Source: Ophiosphaerella korrae (lineage: Eukaryota; Ascomycota; Dothideomycetes; Pleosporales; Phaeosphaeriaceae). Taken from it: a stretch of 64,000 nucleotides of DNA. The notes beneath the pieces were generated by a model. It made no database searches, was not told where the DNA came from, and saw nothing but the letters and a program-made list of their open reading frames with translations. The first letter of the stretch is position 1. Each line of letters opens with the position of its first letter. The translations under genes and the position numbers were made by a program. Below are positions 42,748 through 53,592 of this stretch, in pieces. The stretch covers positions 118,359 through 182,358 of the forward strand of contig JALNQF010000081.1 in the NCBI GenBank assembly GCA_028456385.1, given 5' to 3'.

Positions 42748-45700
42748 TCAATTATTGCGCTTGGACTTCTGGTTCTTCGGCGTACCCTGCTTCTGCTTCT
42801 TAATTTTCCCACCACCTCCATCTCCACTTGTCTTCTTGCCATTTTTGTTGATCTTTCCGTCTTCAGCATCGGTAGACGCATTTACTATAGACGCTTCATC
42901 ATCCTTTTCCTTGACGAGCAATTCGTTTAATGCCTCGTTGAACTTTTCTAGCTGGATGATCTCGCCAATCTTGACGCGCATATAATCAAAGGCAATAGCA
43001 ACCTTCATATCGGGATTGTGAATCTTCACAATGCGCTCATTCTCGTGAAATGTGGAAGATGCCTGGCCGAAATTTATGGAGGGTTTGCGATTGATGGTGG
43101 GGTGTATATCCATGTTATCAGCGTTTTCTAATGTGGGGTCAACATCTATGTCACTGCCGTCGTTAGCTTCTTCTACTATGGTTGCTGTGTTGAGAAGTGG
43201 ATCTTCTGTTTCACTGTCCGCAACAGACTGGAGCACTGGGATCTTCTGATAACGTTGGCTGAAGTGCGTGAGCACGACTGCTTTAGCGTCCATCTGTGCA
43301 CCGATCCCTAAGGCTTCGGATGTTGTTGAGTGTTTCTTCGCTTTGGCATCGCCCTGCAATTCATCATCAAATGTAGCTTCGTGGATAAGCACCGTGCTGT
43401 CTCTGCCGATCTTTGCGAAATGCTGACTTGGTCTACAGTCTCCAGAGTAGCTGACTTTGAGTGGCTTAACGTTTTCTGGGTCGGCTGAGGAGGATGGGAA
43501 AGTGAAAGACACAGCCATCGCGCCGTGGCAATGTGCCACTTTTGCAGATTGGATGTCTGCGAAACCAAATAATTGTTCATAATGACGTCGCGGAATCAGG
43601 GTATCACCCCCAGTTTCCATATTGAATGAGTTGAGAATGTTGAGAGTTGAGCTGTTGCCAAAGTCGTTTGGAGATATTTCAAGAGGCAAGATACGGCTGT
43701 AGCCAAAATCTTCGACTGAAGAGTATTCATACAGCCATTGTAGCATGCCGCTGTGTGATATGACTGATAGTCCGTGTTCTCCAAGGTTTTCAACCGCGGT
43801 GGCGGCATCTACAACTTTTGAGTTTGGAACACTACCATGAACAATGTTGTACCATGCACGAATAACCCCAGCGGTTCCCAGATGATGGTCAGCATGTAAA
43901 TGACTAATCCATATCATGCGTAGGTTTCTAATAATCTCCTTTAGTTCTTCGGCGGGAAACACTCTTGACAGCTGCCCTAGTGTATTTTCTCCACAGTCTA
44001 GTAGATAGTTGCCTACACCTGGTACCCTGACTAGACTAGCAGATACGTTGCGGTACTTCGAGGGCAAAGCTGACCCTGTCCCAAGAGTAGTTACTTCGGT
44101 ATCAGGTCGTGCAAGGAGAGTTTTCCATCTCTGCATATTCTCCTGATCGGCGTTTATTGCCTCCTGCGCCGCTGCAGCCAAACGCAAAACATTAGCGTCG
44201 GTCTCTCTGCTAACTTGTACGGAGTTGAAGAAAGACGACTTGGTTTCTGTTTTGGCGACGAATTTTGGCATGAGAAGACAGCTCATACCTCTGTCCACGG
44301 GAATAGCCTCTTTGGGTAGAGGATAAGACTGGTGCCGAGCATCGCTGAAGATAGTCTTTTGTGGCACAGTTCTATTATCATGTGCAGGTACAGAGTACCT
44401 GGATGGATCCACTTGTCCCAAACGCGTCGCCTGACTGGCTACTGAGTCGAAGGTGATGCGATTGGGACACACATCTGTAGATGATACAATATGCTGCACA
44501 TCACCAAGTTTGCGCATAAACTCATTTAGCACGGGGTGCCCCGATACTCCAGAGCCCAGCATCCAGATAATAGCACCAATGCCATTCATCACATGTGGGG
44601 AAGCTAGCTCTTCTCGCTGGACAATGGCCTCAAGATAGTCGATGGATGGCACATCGAGAATGGCAATTCCTTGTCCCGGTCTTTCTGCCCCTAGGACTTG
44701 ATCTGGGTTTATCCATTCTCCGTCCTTATTCTGCACAGGCTGGCCTGAGGTTAATTTCCCAAAGTCCGGTCCGGGCTTGACGCCGAGTGCTCTCGCACGC
44801 GCAACATCAAAAGTGCCTCGAGAAGGATGCGTGCGGACAATGTAGGAGATACACTCTGATGCCGGTTTAGTCGGTGGTATTGCTAAGATGTTAGCACCTG
44901 GCCATGGTGTTCGTGTGTAAACAGTAATATCTGGCAGTGGCTCTGACCCTCCTGGTTTAGGTCCATCATACGGCTTATAGCCATGAGTATCTGGATTACG
45001 AACGAACAGGGTGGTGGGCATCTGGACTTCTGAAATATGGCGTTCTACAAGTGTGTCGAAGCTCCAGTTTGAGTCAAACATGTATTTGATTGTGGCAGAC
45101 CGTATTAGGTCATAGCGTGCCTCCCTGTCTTCTGATGTCTCGTTGTCGGGCGCCTGATGATCTTCGAATGCGTTCAACCGCAAGTCAAAGTCCCGTCGTC
45201 GCGCTTCAAGGTCAGCTTCGGCCTGTTGGTCTTGCTGCTGGTGTAAAGGCGAGACAGCAAGCGCCCAGACTTGAATGTTGACATCCTGCCAGCTCGGTGG
45301 TATAGTGCCATCCTCATCCCTCTTTACAGGCCTGTTCACGTATTCAGTAGCATTAATAGGAATACCTTTTCTGAAGATAAACCTCCGGCAAGTGCCTAAC
45401 GTGTGTTTGAGATTAGGTGGTCCGTATATGTTGAAACATGGGACTGGTGGATCCTCGACTTTCCGACCCCTCTCCCTCGACTTGTGAACAAGCTCCATAG
45501 CCTGCTGATATGAGCTTGCATTTGCATCAGCCAGAGTCAACATCAGCCCTGCGAAACCACCGGTGTTTCTCCATTCAGCTTTACCTGTTAAAAAGAAATC
45601 CTGTGCTTTCAGCAAGCGGGTGCCTTGCTGCACCAAGGCACGCTGGGTGCCCTCTGCTTGGCTACCAAAGACATATAGCTTGGTGGCTGTTCGTAGTACA

Positions 45701-45759
45701 ACAGTTGTGCCTGCTGAGTCTACCGTAGGCGTTGTGAGAATCTCGACACTTGAAGACAT
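42748..45759 (-). CDS. trz1: Long-form tRNase Z (3' tRNA processing endonuclease)
   Basis: Intronless from the ATG at 45759: 1003 residues (MSSSVEILTTPTVDSAGTT...). The N-terminal half is the degenerate metallo-beta-lactamase domain typical of long tRNase Z (FLTGKAEWRNTGGFAGLMLTLADA). The C-terminal half carries the catalytic zinc site SHLHADHHLG, the LGTGSALPSKYRNVSASLV opening motif, YSGDCRPS and HEATFDDEL, and VLTHFSQRY. It removes 3' trailers from pre-tRNAs in nucleus and mitochondria. The C-terminus is a Lys-rich tail (KKTSGDGGGGKIKKQK), probably nuclear-targeting. The same frame is open for 170 more codons upstream, to 46269, without any ATG; an upstream exon giving a mitochondrial form is discussed in the findings. 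Confidence 0.93.
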   Translation of the reverse strand: MSSSVEILTTPTVDSAGTTVVLRTATKLYVFGSQAEGTQRALVQQGTRLLKAQDFFLTGKAEWRNTGGFAGLMLTLADANASSYQQAMELVHKSRERGRKVEDPPVPCFNIYGPPNLKHTLGTCRRFIFRKGIPINATEYVNRPVKRDEDGTIPPSWQDVNIQVWALAVSPLHQQQDQQAEADLEARRRDFDLRLNAFEDHQAPDNETSEDREARYDLIRSATIKYMFDSNWSFDTLVERHISEVQMPTTLFVRNPDTHGYKPYDGPKPGGSEPLPDITVYTRTPWPGANILAIPPTKPASECISYIVRTHPSRGTFDVARARALGVKPGPDFGKLTSGQPVQNKDGEWINPDQVLGAERPGQGIAILDVPSIDYLEAIVQREELASPHVMNGIGAIIWMLGSGVSGHPVLNEFMRKLGDVQHIVSSTDVCPNRITFDSVASQATRLGQVDPSRYSVPAHDNRTVPQKTIFSDARHQSYPLPKEAIPVDRGMSCLLMPKFVAKTETKSSFFNSVQVSRETDANVLRLAAAAQEAINADQENMQRWKTLLARPDTEVTTLGTGSALPSKYRNVSASLVRVPGVGNYLLDCGENTLGQLSRVFPAEELKEIIRNLRMIWISHLHADHHLGTAGVIRAWYNIVHGSVPNSKVVDAATAVENLGEHGLSVISHSGMLQWLYEYSSVEDFGYSRILPLEISPNDFGNSSTLNILNSFNMETGGDTLIPRRHYEQLFGFADIQSAKVAHCHGAMAVSFTFPSSSADPENVKPLKVSYSGDCRPSQHFAKIGRDSTVLIHEATFDDELQGDAKAKKHSTTSEALGIGAQMDAKAVVLTHFSQRYQKIPVLQSVADSETEDPLLNTATIVEEANDGSDIDVDPTLENADNMDIHPTINRKPSINFGQASSTFHENERIVKIHNPDMKVAIAFDYMRVKIGEIIQLEKFNEALNELLVKEKDDEASIVNASTDAEDGKINKNGKKTSGDGGGGKIKKQKQGTPKNQKSKRNN

Positions 45760-46561
45760 TCTACTGCGTTTGTGGTTGGATACGTCGAACCGTATAGGCT
45801 CAATGCTGCTCGTCTCCTTGGGTCGGCCGGGGCACTCGAGTGGCTCTAGCAGTGGGGTAAAGTGGAAACCCTTTGAAAAGCTGGAATACAGGCACGAACG
45901 CGAAGCCTGTAGCGTCCGGAGGGTATTTTGACTCTGGTCGTGATCGTCGAGGCGTATACGTGCGCCTGGATCTAATACAGGCGCGAGGCTCGGTTGTAAA
46001 GGCGCATGTACAGCAGCTACTTTCTTTGCATAGCGTGTTGGATCTTTTGATGCACGCTGCGCAAAGTCTTTGGAAATGGAACCGATTAGAGTTCTAGTCG
46101 TGAATGCACGGCAAGAACGCCCACATTTCGGGAGACAGATGCTGACTGAGCGGAGAGCGGGTTCAGCCTGTCGTGAATACACTGCAAATAGCGGGCGCAA
46201 TGCAAGAAAAGCACAATTATTAGTCGTGAGGGTCGTGATGCGCCCGGTGGCGGTCGAGATGGGCGCCAATGCGATAGATGATTAAAGGAGTGACGCGAAC
46301 ATGAGATATATAATTTATTCAACGCAAAGGCACCTGTGAGTCGAAATGACAATGTCGAATACCAGCGCCACTTTTTCGACATGCGTCAACTGTCTCGGCG
46401 AAACAATGACCCGGACATCCTGCAATTGGTCGCCGCCCTCCAATTCTGGTACACCACCATAACATCAAGAAATGAAAAGTCCCTTAATTGGCTTTCAACT
46501 ATGTACGACTCACAACTTAGGCTAGAACTCATTCTAACAATTCGTCACTGTGACTTTGCCC

Positions 46562-47466
46562 TCAGTTCTTCTTTCGAAGCGCCCCGCCATCCACAGTGAT
46601 ATCTTGGCCTGTGACGAACCCAGCATCAATGAGATAAAGAGCTGCATCAACAACGTCCCTAGGTCTTCCGGCACGATTTGTTGGGTGATCATCTACATCT
46701 TTCTCATTTATAAGCCCTTCCCAGTTTGTGCCTTTCTCGTCGCCTGCTATGTGTCAGCCTGTGTCTAAACTCCACGAGATGCATTTGGAAAAATACCTTC
46801 TTTGCTCTCATGCGCAACTTTGATTCTACCGGGTGCTATCAAGTTGACGCGAATCCCGAGCGGTCCCAAACTTATCGCCATGGAGTGCATCAAACCGAGC
46901 TGTCCGGCTTTACTAGATGCATATCCCTCCTGGTTGGGATCTGATTGGTGTGCACGGAAGGAGCCAATGTGAATGATGCATGGCCCCGAGCCATCAATCT
47001 TCTGTGCACCCGATTCTGCATCGGCTTTTCGAGATTTCATGAATGGAATACATGCCTGACTCATTGCGAATGGGCCAGTGAGGTTCGTGTCGATGTACGC
47101 CTGCCACTCGCCCAAAGTATCAGGATCCTCCATTGTCTTTCCATCTTTCCACTGTGGACTGGCGATACCACCGTTGTTGACGAGAACATCGATTGAATTG
47201 TCAAAAAATTTGGCCGCCTCTTTCACTTTGGAGCGAATATCGTGGACATCACGCAGGTCGCAGATTGCCGAATCCATCTTGCCCTCTTCGTAATATCTCT
47301 TCAGATGAACTTTTGTCGTGTGTTGTAATTCCACATCGTCGATGTCGAAGATGAACACCTTGTGGCCACCCTCAAGGAACATGCGACTGAGTGCTCTCCC
47401 AATGCCCCGTGCTCCGCCCGAAACGACTATATTTCTGGCGGCTGTCGCCATATTGTTTGGGGCCAT
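46562..47466 (-). CDS. Short-chain dehydrogenase/reductase (SDR)
   Basis: Two exons, 47466-46797 and 46746-46562 (50-nt intron), encode 284 residues from ATG 47466 (MAPNNMATAARNIVVSGG). The dinucleotide motif is SGGARGIG (residues 16-23), followed by FIFDIDD after the second strand, the NNGG variant of NNAG (97-100), and a catalytic set Ser169, Tyr182 and Lys186 in GYASSKAG. The C-terminal exon supplies RAGRPRDVVDAALYLIDAGFVTGQDITVDGG, which is the standard classical-SDR ending. Asp at the end of strand 2 suggests NAD rather than NADP preference. The substrate is unknown. Confidence 0.9.
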
Positions 47467-48482
47467 AGCTATAATCAGCTCTTTTCTTGATCGGGTTGTA
47501 GAAGGGAAGTACTCTGAAGTGCTGATTGCTGTACTATGTATGTTGCTTATCTCGCAGATGCGAGACGTTGATCTGACGTCACAGCATTCAACCTCGTCAT
47601 TGAGTGTAAAACATGCATGGAGTATAAAGATCACAAAAAAAGGGTACTTTGGAGGTTCTGGTAAACTGTGAGCCCTAAGTTGTCAATATACTGATTATCC
47701 GTTCTCTTAGGAGCGGATTCACCATTTAATTCAACTGCTAGTGGGAGGTAGCTCCAAGATTACGACACTTAAGGATCAGCTGCTTTTGACAGCAGCGTTT
47801 CTCTCGTTCCATTTCATAGTTTCTAGGAAAAGAAGTAAAAAAAGAATATACTGTTGTACATGACATGCCTAATGCATGATAGTCTTGCTTTTGACAATCA
47901 TGAGTGCGAGGGAAGCCTTGAGTACGGACAATGACAAATCTACCTTTGATGGGTTATCTTTAGCCCGCTCAAAAGATGGATTATAATCAGATATTTGTCA
48001 CACTAGGACGCAGAGTTCAGAGTAGCTAAGGCGAGGAGTTGTTCACACAACAGCACTCGAAGTAATCAAAGCAGATGAACACATCACTGAGCGCCCACAC
48101 GGTCATTTCACGCCATTTCATCTCCCATAGTCCTCTATGTTATTATAGGAAGAACCGAAATACACCACATATCGCTGTTCGCTTCCACGGGGCAGTGCTA
48201 GAACTCAAGGTTGCCCACTGACACCTCTACACGCCGCCCCTTCACTAGATTACTGGTCTGCGTTGCGGCGGCTTTGAATAATTTGCATGCCCAGGAGACC
48301 TCGGCACGCACTCTAGTCCCAGGATAAGAAGCACAGGACCACGAGATGAAATTGAATTGCTAGGCAGGTAGCACAACCTCGGAATGCAGCGTGGAGCAAG
48401 GTACATCCAACAGCCCACGTATATCTTTACTTAACTAACCGGCCCCCATTACTATCCATTTCCTCATTCGCCTCTCGCCAAG
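47467..48482. other. 1-kb spacer, no supported gene
   Basis: Divergent promoters of the SDR and the small secreted protein may lie here. No repeat or RNA gene is recognised. Confidence 0.45.
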
Positions 48483-48818
48483 GTGCTGCTTCTCACCATA
48501 TGTCTTGTCTTGCTCACATCTCTCGCAACCGCAGCACCGATCCGTGCAAGTGACGATCCAAAAGTTCACCTCTATACCTGCACCGATAAGGCTTTTGGCG
48601 GCTCATGTACAAATATCCACCTCAAGACTTCAAAATGCAGTAGGCAGTCAGTGCTTTCTCTACAGCTTGTCAGAAAACCAAAGGTGGTGTTAGGTAATGT
48701 TATTCTAGAATATGTTGATAAGATCTCATCGGCTGGGTCAGATAAGGGAACGTTTTGTACGCTGTATTCGTATGTTGTCAACTCGGTCAAGCAAAAGACA
48801 AATACAGGAATAGGCTAA
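48483..48818 (+). pseudogene. Crystallin-like small secreted protein gene without an ATG
   Basis: From 48483 the frame reads a near-perfect signal peptide (LLLTICLVLLTSLATAAP) followed by a cysteine pattern HLYTCTDKAFGGSC...SKC, and after an intron 48640-48708 (GTAGGC...TAG, 69 nt) KISSAGSDKGTFCTLYS. The spliced product is 88 residues with four Cys in the spacing seen in fungal crystallin-like secreted proteins. The codon where Met is expected is GTG (AAGGTGCTG), and no ATG occurs between it and the upstream in-frame TAA. It is either start-lost, begins at a non-AUG codon, or has an unseen upstream exon. Because the intron length is a multiple of three, retention also stays in frame (111 residues). 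Confidence 0.55.
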
Positions 48819-49161
48819 TGCTAGTAGGGAACCTGATTGCCATGGTAAGGCATTGCCGTTCATGTTTCCTAGAGTGAAGAAACTAAAGCGATATGGATTT
48901 AATAATCTAGTTAGCTCGGTGAGATGTGACTTCATCACAAGATGGAAAAGTCACTCATGAGAGACGGTGGGATGAATCGGGATAGGAGAGCACAGCATAA
49001 GACAGCACCGAAGTAATAATCATGAATCTTTTATCAAGCCAACAATTCCGTAACCACCAGGCGCCAGAAACGCCAATCCCTTTGTCGAAAGTACAGGTAT
49101 ATGATCGCGTCCATGCATCATGAAATTAGAAGGCAAAGATCAAGCTTGAAAGCTGGAAATT
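48819..49161. other. 3' spacer between small secreted protein and nop1
   Basis: Convergent gene ends; nothing recognised. Confidence 0.5.
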
Positions 49162-50318
49162 TTACGGTGCCCGTTGATAAACCCCTACAACCATAGCGTG
49201 GTCACGTTCAAAGGGCTCGAGTGTCAACTGTTCCTTAGGCTTGATGCCCATCTCCCTTAACTTGGCGACTTCTTGTGCGAAGACGGCTTCTGGTGCGGCG
49301 GTGGAGTCAATGCAGTTGGCTTTGATGGAGATGACGATACCTCCGCCAACCTTGAGGAAAAGACCAGCTGTGGACTGTTAACATTTGTTGTGTCAGATTG
49401 ACATGAGTCTTACCATTCAGACCAACGATACGTGCTTGATCAGGCTGCGCAACATCGGCAAAGATGCAGTCGACCATACCGACCAACATGCGATACTTAA
49501 GCGGATGGCGCGCATCTTCGACAATTGGGATGACGTTTGTGCGGTGTGTAGCCATGTTGATGAGGTCACGACCAGAGCGGTGGGAGAACTCGACGGCGAA
49601 AACAGTACCCTCAGGGCCAACAATGTCGGCAACATGAGACACACTGGTACCAGAGGCCGCACCAAGATACAGCACCTTGCTGCCAGGACCCATGTAGATG
49701 TTGTCAACGCCACCGAGGATACCAGCGGCCAATTTACTTCGGAAGGGGTTCCAGACACGGTATTCAATGCTGCTAGGGGCTGAGTCTGCGGCATCTGTGG
49801 CGTTGGCAGTGGCACCAACACTGATGCGCTTCTCGCCATAAACGCTCTCGCCAGGCGTCAAGTTCTTGGTGACGAGGAGATCCTCTTTGCCGCGAGCGAC
49901 GAAGACACCGGCGTGACGATGGGGCTCGACGATGACCTTCCTGTCGCCAAGGTTAGACTGATGAACCCAGTACAGAGCTGAATTTCACGTACGCTCCTCC
50001 TCTAGCACCACCGCGACCTCCGCCACGGGGACCACCACGTCCACGAGGCGCACCACGGCCACCTCCTCGTCCGCCACGATCGCCGAATCCGCCGCGACCA
50101 CCGCCTCGGCCACCTCGATCGCCGAATCCACCTCGTCCGCCGCGAGGGGTGAAGCCGCCACGGCCTCCACGGTCACCACCACCACCACGGCCACCGCCAC
50201 GTCCGCCTCTGCTGAGTTGTTAGTACGGTACGCTCTAATTGAAAAACTTGCGCATCGCCGGGCTGCGACCTATGCACAGCTAATCGTGCAGGAGCGCGTA
50301 CCTGGGGGTGAAGGCCAT
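49162..50318 (-). CDS. nop1: Fibrillarin (Nop1), box C/D snoRNP 2'-O-methyltransferase
   Basis: Four exons: 50318-50302, 50208-49993 (or 50211 start), 49940-49414 and 49367-49162; 321 or 322 residues. The first exon codes MAFTP, followed by a glycine/arginine-rich domain (repeats of [12 protein letters not shown]) that is arginine-methylated in this family. The core begins [26 protein letters not shown], has the SAM motif [20 protein letters not shown] and [14 protein letters not shown], and ends [14 protein letters not shown]. It methylates ribose 2'-OH in rRNA guided by box C/D snoRNAs in the nucleolus, and methylates histone H2A Gln in yeast. The acceptor of intron 1 is CAGCAG, a NAGNAG tandem that would add or drop one Ser. 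Divergently transcribed from rpl17. Confidence 0.95.
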
Positions 50319-50700
50319 TGCTGATTGGGCTCTGTGTAGTTGAGAGAGCAAGAGGGTAGGTTGCGCAAGGGACTGTGCAATTAATTAGCCTCATCGCTCC
50401 AGAAACAAGCAAGATAATACACGCTCTGCAGGGCCTAGATATGGCGCAAAGGGTATGCGCTGGTGTGCAAGTGGTGCTGTATAGGGTGCAATGGGTCGCA
50501 GCAACAGCTTGAGATGGAGTTGGAGCTCAGAAAAAAACCAGACGCTAAGCTGCCCATGCACACGCCAACGGTGATTAGTTAGCCTGCTTTTTCGCAGTGG
50601 TGCGGTCCGAGCGTTTTGCCGAACCACCGCCCACACGAATTTGGCCCTTGAACATTGCCCGACACCACCTTCACTAACACCCACAGGACTATACGACAAA
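50319..50700. promoter_or_regulatory. Bidirectional promoter of nop1 and rpl17
   Basis: 382 bp separates the two start codons of a rRNA-modifying protein and a ribosomal protein, genes that are normally co-regulated with growth. The region has a GC-rich half near rpl17 (CCGAACCACCGCCCACACG) and several short A-rich runs. Shared control is inferred. Confidence 0.6.
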
Positions 50701-51441
50701 ATGGTACGTCCGCGTCGCCATTGATGCAACCGTTCATAATTATGAGAACGAGGCACTAATTCAGTGCAGGTTCGCTACGGAGCAACCAGCATCGACGGCG
50801 CAAAGTCTGCTCGCGCTCGCGGCAGCTACCTCCGCGTCTCCTTCAAGAACACCCGCGAGACTGCCCAGGCCATCAATGGCTGGAAGCTCGAGCGCGCCCT
50901 CACTTACCTCGGAAATGTCTTGGAGCACAAGGAGGCCATTCCCATGAGGCGGTATGCCGGCGGTACTGGACGTACTGCACAGGGTGGGTTTTCGAATCCA
51001 ATGGGCGCTGGAGCACGACGCGCATCTAGGAAGAATAGGCTGACTTTGCACAGGCAAGGCTCTCGGTGTCTCCAGGGCCCGCTGGCCCGTCAAGTCTGCC
51101 GAGATCCTTCTCGGTCTCCTCAAGAACGCTGAGGCCAATGCCGACACCAAGGGCCTCGACACCAGCAACCTGATTGTCAAGCACATCCAGGTCAACCAGG
51201 CTCCCAAGCAGCGCAGGCGCACTTATCGTGCCCATGGTCGTGTACGTAGCCTCTTTTGTGCACACAACATAGTCCCCTAACAACCACGCAGATCAACCCC
51301 TACATGTCAAACCCCTCCCACATCGAGCTCATCCTCACCGAGGGTGCCGAGGTTGTCCAGAAGGGCCCCCAGACTGTCGAGCGCCGATTGAACTCGAGGC
51401 AGCGTGGCAAGGAGACCCGCAAGGCCATCACTGCTGCATAG
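50701..51441 (+). CDS. rpl17: 60S ribosomal protein L17 (uL22)
   Basis: Four exons: 50701-50703, 50770-50983, 51054-51241 and 51292-51441; 184 residues. The first exon is only the ATG. The product reads [35 protein letters not shown], then [78 protein letters not shown]. uL22 lines the peptide exit tunnel. Length and all motifs match the eukaryotic family; splice sites are canonical and each restores the conserved frame. Confidence 0.97.
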
Positions 51442-52182
51442 AGAAAACAGCGCAGTAGGGAAGCTTTGAGTAAAAGAAAAGGTCATGGGATGGGCACGTT
51501 CTGGAGTCAATGAGCGATGAATCTTAGGGTCTTTCACACTCATCATGTATTCATGATATGGGACTTCGATTTCTCCGGTGTCTGGTCGATAAATGAAACA
51601 GGGCGAAAGCCTGATACCCAATTCAAACCTACGACCTGCTCAAGTGAAAATCGCTATATGTCTTCGCTCTGATGGAAGCATGAACCTCTACGCTTTTTCG
51701 TAAATCATTTCTCATTTGTTCGTGATTGGTATTTCGATTTTTTTGCTTCCACAAAATTTGGTGCTCCATCTGATAGCGTTCCGAAAGAGGCAACCGCCTT
51801 TCTATGTATAGACTAGTCTATTCTGCATAAGGACAGCCTGGTAAGCCATCAGCATCCCAAGTTCAGCCTGCAGTGGGTCGAAAGGTACCTACATTCAGTT
51901 CCGACTATCTTTTATTAGAAACTTATTTATCTGCTCTCTTGGTTTCTCGTATTCTCGAGTTAGTTGTTCACGATGTTCTTGCTTCCTTGACGCCTGCCAA
52001 GTTTTGTTTGATGACGCAAGCCCAGCATTGCCCTCAGCCTCGCCCCCGTAGACACCGACGGGCAAGAAATCACAATGTGTATACATACTATAAAGGTTCT
52101 CTTTTGTTTGTTGTCTATTAGCTTGGTCAAAAACATATCAACACAGAACACACCACTTTTCTTCAACTGACCACACTCCACC
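51442..52182. other. Spacer between rpl17 and GH128 gene
   Basis: rpl17 3' UTR and the upstream region of the next gene. Short frames only. Confidence 0.5.
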
Positions 52183-53187
52183 ATGGTTTCCACTAAACAA
52201 CAATTGCATCATGCGAAGCGGATACCACACGCACTCATTTACTTAGCTCTTTTCAGCACTGTATTATATGCCCAAGAATCTAAAAGAGGCTTCGCATTTA
52301 TTGGAGACACCCACAAAACAGATAATCGCCTGCTGAGCTCATCCAACACGCTACTAAAATGGTACTACAATTGGAGTCCATATCCAAATAGTGACTTGAT
52401 ACCGGCAGACAGCCTGGAGTTTGTTCCCATGATACACGGTATCGACGCCACACAAACGCAACAAACGGAAGATGTCATCAAGCATCTACCCCAATCATCA
52501 TCTCATCTTCTCTCCTTCAACGAACCTGATGGCACTACAGGCAGTGGCGGAAGTTCGATCACCCCAGAAGCAGCTGCACGGGCATACATAAACTATGTCG
52601 TACCTTACCGAAACGGCGACAAGGGTGGCAAAAAGTGGAAAATTAGTCACCCATCCACGACCGGCTCACCCAACGGCCTTAAGTGGCTCCGTTCGTTCAA
52701 CGAATCATGCTATAAAATTGATTCCAAAAATGGTTGCCCTGCAGATTTCGTCGCCGCACACTGGTACGGCAATTTTGATGGTCTAGCAGCATGGGTCGGT
52801 ACTCTAGATGAGTTTTACAATACCAACACCTCACGGAATACACCACTTAAGATCTGGGTTACGGAAATGGGATTGCCTCAGCAGAGTGCCGATGCTACCG
52901 TTCAGATGATGAATCAAACGCTACCGTATCTCGACAAACAGGAGCACGTGGAGCGATATGCATGGTTCGGCGCTTTTCGGACCAAAGACGCAAACCCATG
53001 GACTGGCAAAGGAGTCGCGTTGTTTGATGGCGATGGCGGCCTTACTCAACTCGGTGCGCTTTATATGGGCAATGGATTTCAGAAAGGGCAGAAGGGCCAA
53101 GGGGAAGATGCAGCTGCTGGCTTAAGGGTGAGTGTGAGCTTGATGGTGGCTTTGTGTATATGTACGTCAATTTTTGGGTCAATGTAG
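52183..53187 (+). CDS. GH128 (Asl1-like) beta-1,3-glucanase, probably GPI-anchored
   Basis: Intronless, 334 residues. A basic start followed by a hydrophobic signal (ALIYLALFSTVLYA) leads into the (beta/alpha)8 catalytic domain: KRGFAFIGD, WYYNWSPYPN, FVPMIHG, SFNEPDGT (acid/base Glu) and KIWVTEMGLPQ (nucleophile Glu), then YAWFGAF. The C-terminus ends with small residues (GEDAAAGLR) and a hydrophobic tail (VSVSLMVALCICTSIFG), as in GPI-attachment signals. GH128 enzymes of fungi act on beta-1,3-glucan, and anchoring implies cell-wall remodelling. The family is assigned from the FNEPD/WVTEMG pair and overall pattern. Confidence 0.87.
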   Translation: MVSTKQQLHHAKRIPHALIYLALFSTVLYAQESKRGFAFIGDTHKTDNRLLSSSNTLLKWYYNWSPYPNSDLIPADSLEFVPMIHGIDATQTQQTEDVIKHLPQSSSHLLSFNEPDGTTGSGGSSITPEAAARAYINYVVPYRNGDKGGKKWKISHPSTTGSPNGLKWLRSFNESCYKIDSKNGCPADFVAAHWYGNFDGLAAWVGTLDEFYNTNTSRNTPLKIWVTEMGLPQQSADATVQMMNQTLPYLDKQEHVERYAWFGAFRTKDANPWTGKGVALFDGDGGLTQLGALYMGNGFQKGQKGQGEDAAAGLRVSVSLMVALCICTSIFGSM

Positions 53188-53592
53188 CGAATCAGATTGT
53201 ATGTAGCGTGCATGTGTTGCATAGATACCCTTGAAATGAATAGCATTCAGATTGCTTCTTGCTTGGTTCAGTGAAGCGCACCCTGTGTCATTAGCAGATC
53301 CTGAGACCTCATTCTTTTTGAGCCTTGTCCTCTTGCTGTCGCAGCCTTGGAACGACTGAGCAGGGCACAATTTAAACAAACCTTCACGCCATCCGCCTAT
53401 GCACCATTGTGCGCGCAAACAGCCACCACTAACAAACGCACATTCTATTACAGTATAATAATGTTAGCCCATAATGTTATAGCATTGTCAGATCACACAT
53501 TGATACAAGGCCTCTCTGATAAAGGGATTGTTCCTTCTTATCTTGAAGTTTTCTGCTAATATCCACTAGACCGTTCATAATACCTGGGCATC
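53188..53592. other. Short spacer, no supported gene
   Basis: Nothing beyond the 3' UTR of the GH128 gene and the promoter of the coiled-coil gene. Confidence 0.5.
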
